Source: Mycolicibacterium tusciae (GTDB taxonomy: Bacteria; Actinomycetota; Actinomycetes; Mycobacteriales; Mycobacteriaceae). Taken from it: a stretch of 64,000 nt of DNA. Under the pieces are notes generated by a model. The model made no database searches. It was not told the DNA's origin and was given only the letters and a program-made list of their open reading frames with translations. The position numbers and the translations under genes are program-made. Positions 45,267-52,978 of the stretch are shown in pieces. The first letter of the stretch is position 1. Every line of letters begins with the position of its first letter. Location of the stretch: assembly GCF_002086795.1 (NCBI RefSeq), contig NZ_MVIM01000002.1:186001-250000 (forward strand). Direction: 5' to 3'.

Positions 45267-45643
45267 CCACCTACGCGAAAGCCGCTGACGTACAAGCGAT
45301 TTACGGCAAGTCGCTGACCACCGAAGAAACCGCGCTAGTCGAGCGCCGGCTGGCTCAGGTCGAGCGGAAGATCCTCCGCAGGATCCCGGACCTAGCCGCA
45401 CAGATCGAGGCTGGAGACCTGGACGAGGCCGACGTGGTCGACATCGAGGCCGAGGCCGTGTTGCGGGTCATCCGCAACCCGGAGGGCCTCTACAGCGAGC
45501 AGGACGGCACCTACGGCTACCAGCTCTCGCGAGAGGCTGCCGACAACAGCCTCCGCGTGACCGCCGAGGAGTGGGAACGGCTCGGGATCAAGCCGAGCCG
45601 GATGTTTCAGATCTCTCCGGGCATCCGAGGGGCCGCGCTGTGA
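45263..45643 (+). CDS. Head-tail adaptor (connector) protein
   Basis: A 126-residue helical protein: AKAADVQAIYGKSLTTEETA at the start, VERRLAQVERKILRRIPDL in the centre and EAEAVLRVIRNPEGLYSEQD after it match the Gp19/Gp15/gp6-like head-tail adaptor family that binds under the portal ring. Start GTG at 45263; it overlaps genes on both sides. A portal gene, its normal partner, is not present in the element. Confidence 0.75.
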   Translation: MTTYAKAADVQAIYGKSLTTEETALVERRLAQVERKILRRIPDLAAQIEAGDLDEADVVDIEAEAVLRVIRNPEGLYSEQDGTYGYQLSREAADNSLRVTAEEWERLGIKPSRMFQISPGIRGAAL

Positions 45644-45960
45644 GCCTCCTTCACCGTGGCACCGATCAGGTGACCGTCTTCGCGGAGGCCGTCGTCACCG
45701 ACTCAGACGGCAACACAGTGACAAAACCCGGCACGGTCGGAGTACTCACCCGTGCTGTCGTGCAGCCGCTCTCGTCCACCGAGAACGGAGAAGGCACCAC
45801 GTCGAAGTACCGCCTTCGGCTCGTCGGCTACCCCGATCTGCTCGGCGCACAGAGCGCCGTGGAGTGGAACGGCAAGCGGTACGCCATCGAGGGGGACGCC
45901 CGGATCTACAACGGCAGCCGCCGAACCGCTCACGTCGATTACGTGATGGTGCGGAAGTGA
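45640..45960 (+). CDS. Head closure / stopper-like protein
   Basis: A 106-residue beta-rich protein (LLHRGTDQVTVFAEAVVTDS..., VEWNGKRYAIEGDARIYNGS, HVDYVMVRK) with the size, fold pattern and gene position of the stopper that plugs the head after packaging (SPP1 gp16/HK97 gp7-like). GTG at 45640 overlaps the connector stop; its own stop overlaps the next GTG. The assignment rests on position plus general character. Confidence 0.65.
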   Translation: MSLLHRGTDQVTVFAEAVVTDSDGNTVTKPGTVGVLTRAVVQPLSSTENGEGTTSKYRLRLVGYPDLLGAQSAVEWNGKRYAIEGDARIYNGSRRTAHVDYVMVRK

Positions 45961-46352
45961 TCCGGCCCCAGGCCGTCGTCCTGCCGATCCTCCGGGCTGC
46001 CCTGCCCGGTGTCTCGGTGGTATCGGTCCTCCCCGATGTCGATCACCGGACCTACCCGCTGATCTACGTCCGCCGCCAGGGAGGCACCCGCAACCCGAAC
46101 CTCCCCCGCAAGCACTCCCGCCCAGCGGTCGAGCTGGAGGTGTACTCAGCCGATGGCCTCATCGAGGCCGAGGAGCTGTACGACGCCGCCATCGAGGCGC
46201 TCTACGCCGCTGTAGCCAACCAAACGGTTGTGCCCAACGTAGGACACCTCCAGTCGATTCTGGACGCTCACGAGAGCACACAGACCGCGTCTGAGGTGCG
46301 TGACACCTGGAAGGTCACGGGGAAAGTCGGGCTAGGGCTCCGAGCCGCCTGA
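45957..46352 (+). CDS. Tail-terminator / HK97 gp10-like protein
   Basis: A 131-residue protein (VIRPQAVVLPILRAALPGVS..., PLIYVRRQGGTRNPNLPRKH, VELEVYSADGLIEAEELYDA) resembling the tail-terminator family that caps the tail tube at the head interface. Start GTG overlaps the preceding stop. It is the last structural gene. No major tail protein, chaperone or tape measure follows, so heads made by this element would need tails from another phage. Confidence 0.68.
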   Translation: MIRPQAVVLPILRAALPGVSVVSVLPDVDHRTYPLIYVRRQGGTRNPNLPRKHSRPAVELEVYSADGLIEAEELYDAAIEALYAAVANQTVVPNVGHLQSILDAHESTQTASEVRDTWKVTGKVGLGLRAA

Positions 46353-46353
46353 C

Positions 46354-46587
46354 TCACATCATGTCGCGTGGTTTCGGCGGCGTTACCCCGGCCTGCTTCT
46401 CAAGCGTCACCACGCGCTGCTCCAGCTCCATCAGGTTGCCTACCGCAATGGAGAGGACCGCCATAGCGGCCTCCTCGGGTGGAGCGTCGGCAACGGCGGC
46501 GCGGGCCATCATCGTCTGGATGTTCCGGGCCAGGTACAGCTCTTCGGGGATGTCCAGCTCCAGGAACTTGTTCAGCTTCTCGCCCAT
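46354..46587 (-). CDS. 77-residue small helical protein next to integrase
   Basis: The product starts MGEKLNKFLELDIPEELYLA and is mostly helical and acidic, with a C-terminal coiled-coil (LMELEQRVVTLEKQAGV). GAGGTG is immediately before the ATG, rather close. It follows the integrase on the same strand after a terminator and ends two bases from the tail-terminator stop. It might be a directionality factor for the integrase, but no sequence signature confirms this. Confidence 0.6.
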   Translation of the reverse strand: MGEKLNKFLELDIPEELYLARNIQTMMARAAVADAPPEEAAMAVLSIAVGNLMELEQRVVTLEKQAGVTPPKPRDMM

Positions 46588-46615
46588 CACCTCAGCGTAG
46601 GGCTCCGCAGCAAGA

Positions 46616-46640
46616 ACACCCCCGCACTCGGCGGGGGTGT
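46616..46640 (-). terminator. Terminator after integrase
   Basis: Perfect ten-pair stem ACACCCCCGC / GCGGGGGTGT with a five-base loop, starting nine bases beyond the integrase stop on its strand, followed by TTCTTG on the minus strand. It separates integrase from the small gene at 46587. Confidence 0.8.
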
Positions 46641-46648
46641 CTGGCAGT

Positions 46649-48274
46649 TCAGCCCATGTGGCTCTGGAGGCCGTAGTCCGACCTGTCGAAGTAGCTGCGC
46701 TCTGTCTTGCGGCAGAGCACGTACCGCACCCCGGCATCTAGGAGAAGCTGCCGCCGTTCCGCCTCATCGCCAGCCAGCCACGCCTCACGCTTCGTCTGGC
46801 CGGTCTCCTCACTTTCCCACCCCGCCGCTCGGCTCGGCATCGCGGCGAGCTGGTCGCGCTTGGCTACTTGAGCCTTCATCCGCTCCAGCCACTGCCGTTC
46901 GTCCTCCGGTGTGGTCAAAAGGCCGGCGTCGGACTCCATCCTGAGCCGGTCGATGGTCGCGTTGACCTGCTCCAGCTCGGTGCTGTGGTCCTCACCGGGC
47001 ACGAACACCCGTCGGGTGGTCGGTTCGTCACCTCGGTGGTAGGTGAACTCATGCGCCAGTTGAAAATCCACGTCCTCGGCTCTGGAAGTCACCCCGTTGC
47101 AGTTGAGCGGAGTACGACCGCACCGGTACGACCGGTAGACCTTGTCCTCACCAGAGGCGAGCGTGCGCTTGGTGAACTGCTGAGCCAGTGAGGCTCCGCA
47201 GATGCCCTCGGTCACTCCGCACGCGGGACAGCCGGTGCAACCGCAGACGGCCACGCCTAGAACCGGATTCGCTGTCTTGCTCGGCGTCCGCTGCCCGAGC
47301 TTTCGGAGCTGGGCAGCGTCCTGGATCTGCCTCCACGTCGCGTCATCAAACGTCGGCGGGCCGAGCCGGATCGGCTCCCCCTCGGCGTCGAGGACAGTCA
47401 TGGCGTGCCTACCTCGCCCGGTCATCTTGAGACCCTGCGACCTCGGAGAGGTCAGGCCATCGATCACCGAATTGACCGACCACGGTCGAGCCTTCGGAGG
47501 CTTACCGCTCGCAACCCGCGTCCGGTCCATGTTCGTCAGAGCCGCGCTGTCTCGGCACTCGCAACCCTGGACATGCTTTCGGCCACAACGAGGATCTGCA
47601 TACGGCTCGTTGAGCCACGCCGCGATGCGGATGAACGACCAACCGTCCAACAGACGGCGGGCCATCGAATGAAGCAGAGCCTTGCCGGTCTCGTCGGTGT
47701 CGAGACCCTTGCCCTTACCGCTCGGATGGTCGACCACCTTGAACCCGAGCGGAGGCACTCCCGACGCCCACCGGTCCATCTGCCTGATCGCACGATGGGC
47801 GTCCTGAGCCCTGGACTTGAACCGGTTGAGTTCGAGCTGAGCGAAAAACGAACCGAGGTAGACGAATAGCTCGGCCATCATCTCGTCAATTCCCTTGACA
47901 GCTCCCGGTTTCTTGGGCCGATAGTCGAGCGTCAGCCCGTCGTCAGCGAACGCCACAACCTTGTGCCGTTCCTCGGCCCAGCGGGCGAAGTCCACACAGT
48001 GACGGGTGGACCTGAAAGCGCGGTCCATCTTCGACCAGACGATCACGTCCCACTTGGCCGCTCCCTCGTCGGTCAGCCACGGCCCGAGGTCTGGCCGTTC
48101 ATCCGGTCGCTTCTCGGCTGAGACGCCGAGATCCTCGAACGTGTCAACGATCTTGTAGCCCTTGGCTATTGCCCAATTGGTGGCGGTCTCGATCTGAGCC
48201 AGGTGCGAGACCTTCTGCGGTCCCTGAACCACCGACACACGGGCACCGACGAGTGCCCTTAGCTGCTTCGTCAT
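46649..48274 (-). CDS. int: Large serine integrase
   Basis: A 541-residue serine recombinase. The catalytic domain (1-150) has S14 in GARVSVVQGP and the arginine region KMDRAFRSTRH. A recombinase domain (about 165-270) and a zinc-ribbon domain follow, with cysteines at CGCTGCPACG and in YRCGRTPLNCNGV, then a coiled coil (ELEQVNATIDRLRMESDAG). The end WESEETGQTKREAWLAGDEA resembles Bxb1 integrase. ATG at 48274 is 22 bp from the attachment core and overlaps (ATGA) the stop of the severed glycosylase fragment. The frame continues upstream into host DNA but that is not coding. Confidence 0.93.
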   Translation of the reverse strand: MTKQLRALVGARVSVVQGPQKVSHLAQIETATNWAIAKGYKIVDTFEDLGVSAEKRPDERPDLGPWLTDEGAAKWDVIVWSKMDRAFRSTRHCVDFARWAEERHKVVAFADDGLTLDYRPKKPGAVKGIDEMMAELFVYLGSFFAQLELNRFKSRAQDAHRAIRQMDRWASGVPPLGFKVVDHPSGKGKGLDTDETGKALLHSMARRLLDGWSFIRIAAWLNEPYADPRCGRKHVQGCECRDSAALTNMDRTRVASGKPPKARPWSVNSVIDGLTSPRSQGLKMTGRGRHAMTVLDAEGEPIRLGPPTFDDATWRQIQDAAQLRKLGQRTPSKTANPVLGVAVCGCTGCPACGVTEGICGASLAQQFTKRTLASGEDKVYRSYRCGRTPLNCNGVTSRAEDVDFQLAHEFTYHRGDEPTTRRVFVPGEDHSTELEQVNATIDRLRMESDAGLLTTPEDERQWLERMKAQVAKRDQLAAMPSRAAGWESEETGQTKREAWLAGDEAERRQLLLDAGVRYVLCRKTERSYFDRSDYGLQSHMG

Positions 48275-48390
48275 AGTCGCAATGGTACCGTCACTTGCTG
48301 ATCCAGTGTCATACCGGTCAGCAACGCGAATGGATTGGATTCCAACAGTTCGTCGGCCGCGGGATCTTGAACCAGCTGCAGTTTTGCCAC
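48271..48390 (-). pseudogene. Severed 5' end of the host DNA glycosylase gene, coupled to integrase
   Basis: From GTG at 48390 (with GGCGAG just upstream) the frame gives VAKLQLVQDPAADELLESNP, then FALLTGMTLDQQ, the normal N-terminus of the HhH-GPD glycosylase. At the attachment core it passes into element DNA, adds VTVPLRL and stops. The stop overlaps the integrase ATG as ATGA. The host promoter lies in the 38 bp before the divergent LytS-type gene. Rejoined to the segment left of 37737, it restores DQQYPMEHAF and a protein of 192 residues. Confidence 0.88.
48296..48301. other. Right attachment core (attR), TGCTGA
   Basis: Second copy of the TGCTGA core. To its right is the host glycosylase 5' end; to its left is the element, with the integrase start 22 bp away. 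Flanks differ completely from those at attL, as expected for attP x attB recombination by a serine integrase. Confidence 0.7.
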
Positions 48391-48428
48391 CTCGCCAGTT
48401 TAAATTGACCTCTATCCGATGAGGTGAG

Positions 48429-49631
48429 ATGACCGGCGAGCTCGCAATAATCCTGGCGGCGGTGCTGCTCGTGGCCGCGGTGGGCGCCGCGGTCATCACG
48501 GTGCGCACGCGCCGGGTCGTCGCGACCCCCACCGAGCGCGCCGTCCATGCGGCCCTGCACACCGCGTCACTGGCCGCCCGGGCCCTGCGCCAGGGCCTGG
48601 ACACCGAATCCGCCGACACCGCCGCCCCGTTTCTGCGCGGGCTCACCGGCACCGAGGGTGTGGCGATCTACTCCGCCGAGGGACGACTGCTCGCGCAGGA
48701 TCCCGCCGACGACGCACTGTGGACGCCCGATGTCTTCGACGCGTGCGAGCGCGCGGCCCACGAGTCGATCGCCGGTGGACGACGGATGCTCACCCACGCG
48801 CGGACGTCGACGGTCGTCGCGCAGCCGATGCTCGCCGAGGGTGGCGACGCACTCGGCGCCCTCGTCGTCGTGACCGCCCGCGCCCCCGCGCCCGGCCTGC
48901 TCGGTGCCGTCGGTGAGGTCGCCCGGTACGCGACGAGCCAGATCGAGCTCGCCGAACTCGACGCCTCCCGCGCCCGGCTCGACCGCGCCGAGGTGCTCGC
49001 CCTGCGCGCGCAGATCAGCCCCCACTTCATCTACAACGCGCTGAACACGATCGCGTCGTTCGTGCGCACCGACCCCGACCGCGCCCGCGAGCTCATCCTC
49101 GAGTTCGCGGATTTCACCCGCTATTCGTTCCGGGCCGCGGGGCAGTACACGACGCTCGCCGACGAGCTGCGCAACATCGACCGCTATCTCACGCTGGAGC
49201 GTGCGCGATTCGGCGATGCGCTCAAGGTCAGGCTTCAGGTCGCACCGGAGGTGCTCAACGTCGTCGTACCGTTTCTCGCGCTGCAGCCGCTGGTCGAGAA
49301 CGCGGTCCGGCACGGCCTCGCCGGACAGGGTGGTGGCGAGATCGAGATCATCGCCCGCGATGAAGGATCGGACTGTGTCATCACGATCGAGGACAACGGC
49401 GTCGGGATGGACCCCGACACGTTGCGCACCGGACACGGCGACGTCCTGACCAACGACGGGGCCCTGGCCGACGAGAAGAAGGACTCGGCACACGTGGGGC
49501 TGACCAATGTCGATCACCGCCTGCGCGCGGCCTTCGGTAACGACTACGGTCTGGTGGTCGAAACAGCAGTCGGCGCAGGCACAAAGGTCGTGATGCGAGT
49601 ACCCAAATTCCGCGCGGGCGTGCGCGTATGA
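48429..49631 (+). CDS. LytS-type sensor histidine kinase
   Basis: A 400-residue kinase with one N-terminal transmembrane helix (about 5-25), a GAF-like sensor (about 40-165) and a HisK_5TM-class kinase core: phospho-acceptor H199 in RAQISPHFIYNALNTIASF, then HATPase_c with LQPLVENAVRHG and DNGVGM. It overlaps the LytR-type regulator by four bases. Only 38 bp lie between its start and the divergent glycosylase start. Similar systems (BtsSR, YpdAB, LytST) sense pyruvate or related acids. Two symporter modules follow, supporting a carboxylate signal. Confidence 0.92.
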   Translation: MTGELAIILAAVLLVAAVGAAVITVRTRRVVATPTERAVHAALHTASLAARALRQGLDTESADTAAPFLRGLTGTEGVAIYSAEGRLLAQDPADDALWTPDVFDACERAAHESIAGGRRMLTHARTSTVVAQPMLAEGGDALGALVVVTARAPAPGLLGAVGEVARYATSQIELAELDASRARLDRAEVLALRAQISPHFIYNALNTIASFVRTDPDRARELILEFADFTRYSFRAAGQYTTLADELRNIDRYLTLERARFGDALKVRLQVAPEVLNVVVPFLALQPLVENAVRHGLAGQGGGEIEIIARDEGSDCVITIEDNGVGMDPDTLRTGHGDVLTNDGALADEKKDSAHVGLTNVDHRLRAAFGNDYGLVVETAVGAGTKVVMRVPKFRAGVRV

Positions 49632-50392
49632 ACAAACTCCTTACGGTGCTCGCGGTCGACGACGAGGCGCCCGCTCTCGACGAGCTCGCCTATCTCCTCG
49701 ACCAGCACGGCGACATCGGCAGAGTGCTGCGCGCCGGCGACGCCACGTCGGCTCTGCGTGAACTCAACCGCTGCAACGTCGACGCGATCTTCCTCGACAT
49801 CAACATGCCCGGACTGTCCGGCATCGAGCTCGCCGGTGTGCTCGCCAATTTCTCGCACCGGCCGGCGATCGTGTTCGTCACGGCCCACGACGACAAGGCC
49901 GTCGCGGCATTCGATGTCGGCGCGCTGGACTACCTGCTCAAGCCGATCCGCCAGGACCGCCTCGACGAGGCGGTGCGACGCGTGCTGACAGCGCGGGTCA
50001 CCGAACCCACCGATCAGCCTGACGACGACGTGATTCCCGCCGAACTGGGCGGCGTCACGCACCTGGTCCCACGGGACACCATCGGTTGGGTGGAGGCCGA
50101 GGGCGACTACGCCCGGCTGCACTCGGCATCGGGGTCCCACCTGGTCCGCATTCCGCTGAGCACCCTGGAAAGTCGTTGGCGCGACAAGGGTTTCCATCGG
50201 GTGCACCGGTCCTATCTGGTGGCGCTGCGGCTGGTCACCGGGCTGCGCAACAACGACGGCGGCGTGCTGGTGCGCCTGCGCGCCAACGGTGCCTCGCCGC
50301 CGGTCGAGCTGCCCGTCAGCCGGCGACAGGCCCGCGAACTGCGCGACCGCGTCGTCCGCGACCCGATGCGGAACCTGAAACCCGATGACTAG
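49628..50392 (+). CDS. LytTR-family response regulator
   Basis: A 254-residue regulator. Receiver 1-120 with VDDE at 10-13 and phospho-acceptor D57 in IFLDINMPG; LytTR DNA-binding domain about 140-250 (VPRDTIGWVEAEGDYARLHS and GFHRVHRSYLVALRLV). LytTR proteins bind direct repeats through beta-strands. It overlaps the kinase gene before it and the DUF485-like gene after it, so the regulator is in one operon with the transporter it probably controls. Confidence 0.94.
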   Translation: MNKLLTVLAVDDEAPALDELAYLLDQHGDIGRVLRAGDATSALRELNRCNVDAIFLDINMPGLSGIELAGVLANFSHRPAIVFVTAHDDKAVAAFDVGALDYLLKPIRQDRLDEAVRRVLTARVTEPTDQPDDDVIPAELGGVTHLVPRDTIGWVEAEGDYARLHSASGSHLVRIPLSTLESRWRDKGFHRVHRSYLVALRLVTGLRNNDGGVLVRLRANGASPPVELPVSRRQARELRDRVVRDPMRNLKPDD

Positions 50393-50759
50393 CGGGGAAC
50401 GGCCACAACGCGAACGCGTCGTGCTGTCGCAGCGGCGCGGTGCCCGCATGGTGCGCACCCGTGTCGAGGTGCAGGAACAGACGCAGGTCGGCGACGCGTT
50501 GGTGCGTGGCCTGGTTCGCGCCCAGCTCGGGCTGGCGCTGCGCCTGGCCGCCGTCGTCGTGTGTGCCGTCGTCGCAATTCCATTGCTCAATGCGGCGTTT
50601 CCGGATCTCGCGGCCATCAGCGTCGCCGGAATTCGGCTCAACTGGCTCGTGCTCGCGGTCCTGGTGTATCCCTTCTTCTACGGCGTCGGACGGCTCTACG
50701 TGCGCCTGGCCGAACAGGCCGAGCGCGACTTCGTCGGCGTCGTCGACAGCGAACCATGA
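50385..50759 (+). CDS. DUF485-like small membrane subunit
   Basis: A 124-residue protein with two transmembrane helices (about 52-72 and 86-106) after a charged N-terminus. DUF485 proteins are accessory partners of monocarboxylate symporters of the SSS family. It overlaps the regulator gene by eight bases and the symporter gene by four, so the whole LytS-LytR-DUF485-symporter set is one operon. It is more diverged from the family than the copy at 52643. Confidence 0.78.
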   Translation: MTSGERPQRERVVLSQRRGARMVRTRVEVQEQTQVGDALVRGLVRAQLGLALRLAAVVVCAVVAIPLLNAAFPDLAAISVAGIRLNWLVLAVLVYPFFYGVGRLYVRLAEQAERDFVGVVDSEP

Positions 50760-52495
50760 CCGGCTCGCCGTTGACGGCGGCCGCCCTGCTCGTGGCGGTC
50801 ATCGCGACCGTCGCCATCGGCATCTACGGAGTGCGGTTCTCCCGCACCACATCCGACTTCCTGGTCGCCTCACGCACCGTCGGCCCGCAATGGAACGCTG
50901 CCGCGATCTCGGGCGAATACCTTTCGGCCGCATCGTTCCTCGGCGTCGCCGGGCTGATCGCCAAATACGGCGCCGACGCGCTGTGGTATCCCGTCGGCTT
51001 CACCGCGGGATATCTCGGCCTGCTGCTGTTCGTCGCCGCGCCGCTACGTCGCACCGGCGCCTATACGGTGCCCGACTTCGCCGAGTTCCGACTGGGCTCG
51101 GCGAGGCTGCGCAAGGTCGCCATGATCGTCGTCGTGGTGGTGTGCATCTACTACCTGGTGCCGCAGTACCAAGGTGCCGGCCTCGCGCTGAAAGCCCTTC
51201 TGGGTCTACCGGTTTGGGTGGGCCCATTGGTGGTCGGCGCCATCGTCATCTCGAACGTGGTGGCCGGCGGTATGCGGTCGATCACGTTTGTCCAGGCGTT
51301 CCAATACTGGTTGAAACTGACCGCGATCGCGATACCCGCGCTCGCGCTGCTCGGCCTGTTCGTGGCCGACCGCGGCGATCTCGGCGGCCCGATGCCCCCG
51401 ACGGTCACCGCGGACACCACGGTCGCGATCGAAACCGATGTGGTGGTTCGAGTCCCCGATCCGGCAGACATCACGGTGACGGGCATGCTCGACGGCACAC
51501 CCGTTGACGCCCAGCCGATCCCGGCGCCCGGCGACCACACCCTTGACGCGGGCACCACGCTGATTCTTGCCGCGGGCGCGGCGACGCCTGTGGTGGCAGG
51601 CACACCCAGCAGCGGCGCCGAGTGGATCGCCTCCGGCGGCGGGCTCGGCGGTGACCATCCGCTCTATCAGGTGCTGTCGATCATCGTCGCAACGTTTTTG
51701 GGCACCATGGGTTTACCGCATGTGCTCGTGCGGTTCTACACCAACCCCGACGGTCGCGCGGCCCGGCGTACAGCGCTGGCGGTCATCGCTCTGCTGTCGC
51801 TGTTCTATCTGTTTCCGACGCTGCTCGGCGTGTTCTCACGCCTCTACGTTCCGCGGATCCTGATCACCGGGAACGCCGATGCCGCGGTCCTTCTCGCGCC
51901 GTCGACCGCGATCGGCGGGGCGGCGGGGCAGTTGCTTGCCGCACTCGTCGCCGCCGGTGCCATCGCGGCGTTCCTTGCGACGTCGTCGGGTCTGCTGGTC
52001 AGCATCGCGGGCGCGTTGGCCACCGACGTGATGCGCGGCCGGGTGCGGGACTTCCGGGTGGCCGCGGTGGTGGGCGGGCTGATCCCGATTCCGCTGTCAC
52101 TGGCCACCACCGGTGAGCTGGAGTTGTCCCGCAGCGTCGGCTTGGCGTTCGCCGTCGCCGCGTCGACGCTGTGTCCGCTGCTGGTGCTCGGCATCTGGTG
52201 GCGGGGCCTGACCGCGTGGGGTGCCGCGTGCGGTCTGGTGGTCGGCGGCGTGTTGTCGGGCACCGCGGTCACGGTGGCGGTGGCGGGTGGGATCGACGAC
52301 GACGTTCTCGGCGGCTGGCCCGCGGTGATGATCGGATACCCCGCCGCGGTCACCGTTCCGCTGGCGTTCGCCACGATGATCCTGGTCAGCCGCCTGACCC
52401 GGGCCTCGGCGCCAGCTGACGTCGCGCAGATCTTCGCCCGCATGCACCTGCCGGAACGGCTGGGCATGGGCGTGGAGCGCGTGCCCCGCGGCTGA
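50756..52495 (+). CDS. Sodium/solute symporter (SSS family), monocarboxylate type
   Basis: A 579-residue transporter with about 13 transmembrane helices. SGEYLSAASFLGVAGLIAKY and TMGLPHVLVRFYTNPDGRAA are signature sequences of the ActP/MctC branch (acetate, propionate, pyruvate). An extra hydrophilic segment of about 90 residues (about 215-305) probably forms an extracytoplasmic loop. It is the last gene of the two-component operon. The second SSS gene 480 bp downstream is a paralogue without that loop being as long. Confidence 0.9.
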   Translation: MTGSPLTAAALLVAVIATVAIGIYGVRFSRTTSDFLVASRTVGPQWNAAAISGEYLSAASFLGVAGLIAKYGADALWYPVGFTAGYLGLLLFVAAPLRRTGAYTVPDFAEFRLGSARLRKVAMIVVVVVCIYYLVPQYQGAGLALKALLGLPVWVGPLVVGAIVISNVVAGGMRSITFVQAFQYWLKLTAIAIPALALLGLFVADRGDLGGPMPPTVTADTTVAIETDVVVRVPDPADITVTGMLDGTPVDAQPIPAPGDHTLDAGTTLILAAGAATPVVAGTPSSGAEWIASGGGLGGDHPLYQVLSIIVATFLGTMGLPHVLVRFYTNPDGRAARRTALAVIALLSLFYLFPTLLGVFSRLYVPRILITGNADAAVLLAPSTAIGGAAGQLLAALVAAGAIAAFLATSSGLLVSIAGALATDVMRGRVRDFRVAAVVGGLIPIPLSLATTGELELSRSVGLAFAVAASTLCPLLVLGIWWRGLTAWGAACGLVVGGVLSGTAVTVAVAGGIDDDVLGGWPAVMIGYPAAVTVPLAFATMILVSRLTRASAPADVAQIFARMHLPERLGMGVERVPRG

Positions 52496-52642
52496 CATCG
52501 CCGTTCGTCGTCGCCGATCGACCGCTTACCGCACCACCTACGGGTTTCACCGTGTCAACGCCGTATGCACTGGGTATGTGACCTGCATCTCATCTAGTTT
52601 CTCCAGTTGAGCCGGTTCACATTCGACGTTCAGGAGCACACG

Positions 52643-52978
52643 ATGCCGACCACAGACACCGCCGTAAGCGGCGAGGAGTATCTGGCCGTTCAGGCCAGCC
52701 CGGAATTTCAGGAACTGCGAAGCCGATTGCGCCGCTTCGTGTTCCCGATGAGCGCGCTTTTCCTGCTCTGGTACACCGCATACGTCATCCTCGGCGCTTT
52801 CGCCAATGACTTCATGGCTATCAAGGTGTGGGGCAATATCAACGTCGGCATCATCGTCGGGCTCGGCCAATTCGTGTCGACCTTCATCATCACCGCAATC
52901 TATGTGCGGTTCGCCAACCGGGAACTCGACCCGCGCGCCAAGGCGATCCGCGACGAGCTCGAGGGCGGTGTGGCATGA
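52643..52978 (+). CDS. DUF485 membrane protein
   Basis: A 111-residue protein with two transmembrane helices (PMSALFLLWYTAYVILGAFA and NVGIIVGLGQFVSTFIITAI), the classic DUF485 pattern including RRFVFPMSALFLLWY. CAGGAG lies seven to twelve bases upstream of the ATG. It overlaps the ActP-type symporter by four bases (ATGA) and is its probable subunit. The 147 bp upstream hold its own promoter, likely a target of the LytTR regulator. Confidence 0.93.
   Translation: MPTTDTAVSGEEYLAVQASPEFQELRSRLRRFVFPMSALFLLWYTAYVILGAFANDFMAIKVWGNINVGIIVGLGQFVSTFIITAIYVRFANRELDPRAKAIRDELEGGVA

Larger units (their letters stand above)
37732..48301. mobile_element. 10.6-kb integrated phage-satellite-like element
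   Basis: Boundaries are set by the split glycosylase gene: joining 48390-48296 to sequence left of 37737 (minus strand) restores an uninterrupted frame across a 6-bp TGCTGA core. Contents in order: small gene, terminator, antisense membrane protein, repeat/RNA region, small Cys protein, coiled-coil protein, winged-helix protein with iterons, two small genes, scaffold, capsid, antisense GAF-ANTAR, small terminase, small gene, HNH, small gene, connector, closure, tail-terminator-like, antisense small gene, serine integrase. No portal, large terminase, protease, tape measure, lysin or holin was seen. Tight gene overlaps argue against random decay. Size and gene types recall PhiRv1/PhiRv2 of M. 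tuberculosis. Confidence 0.85.
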
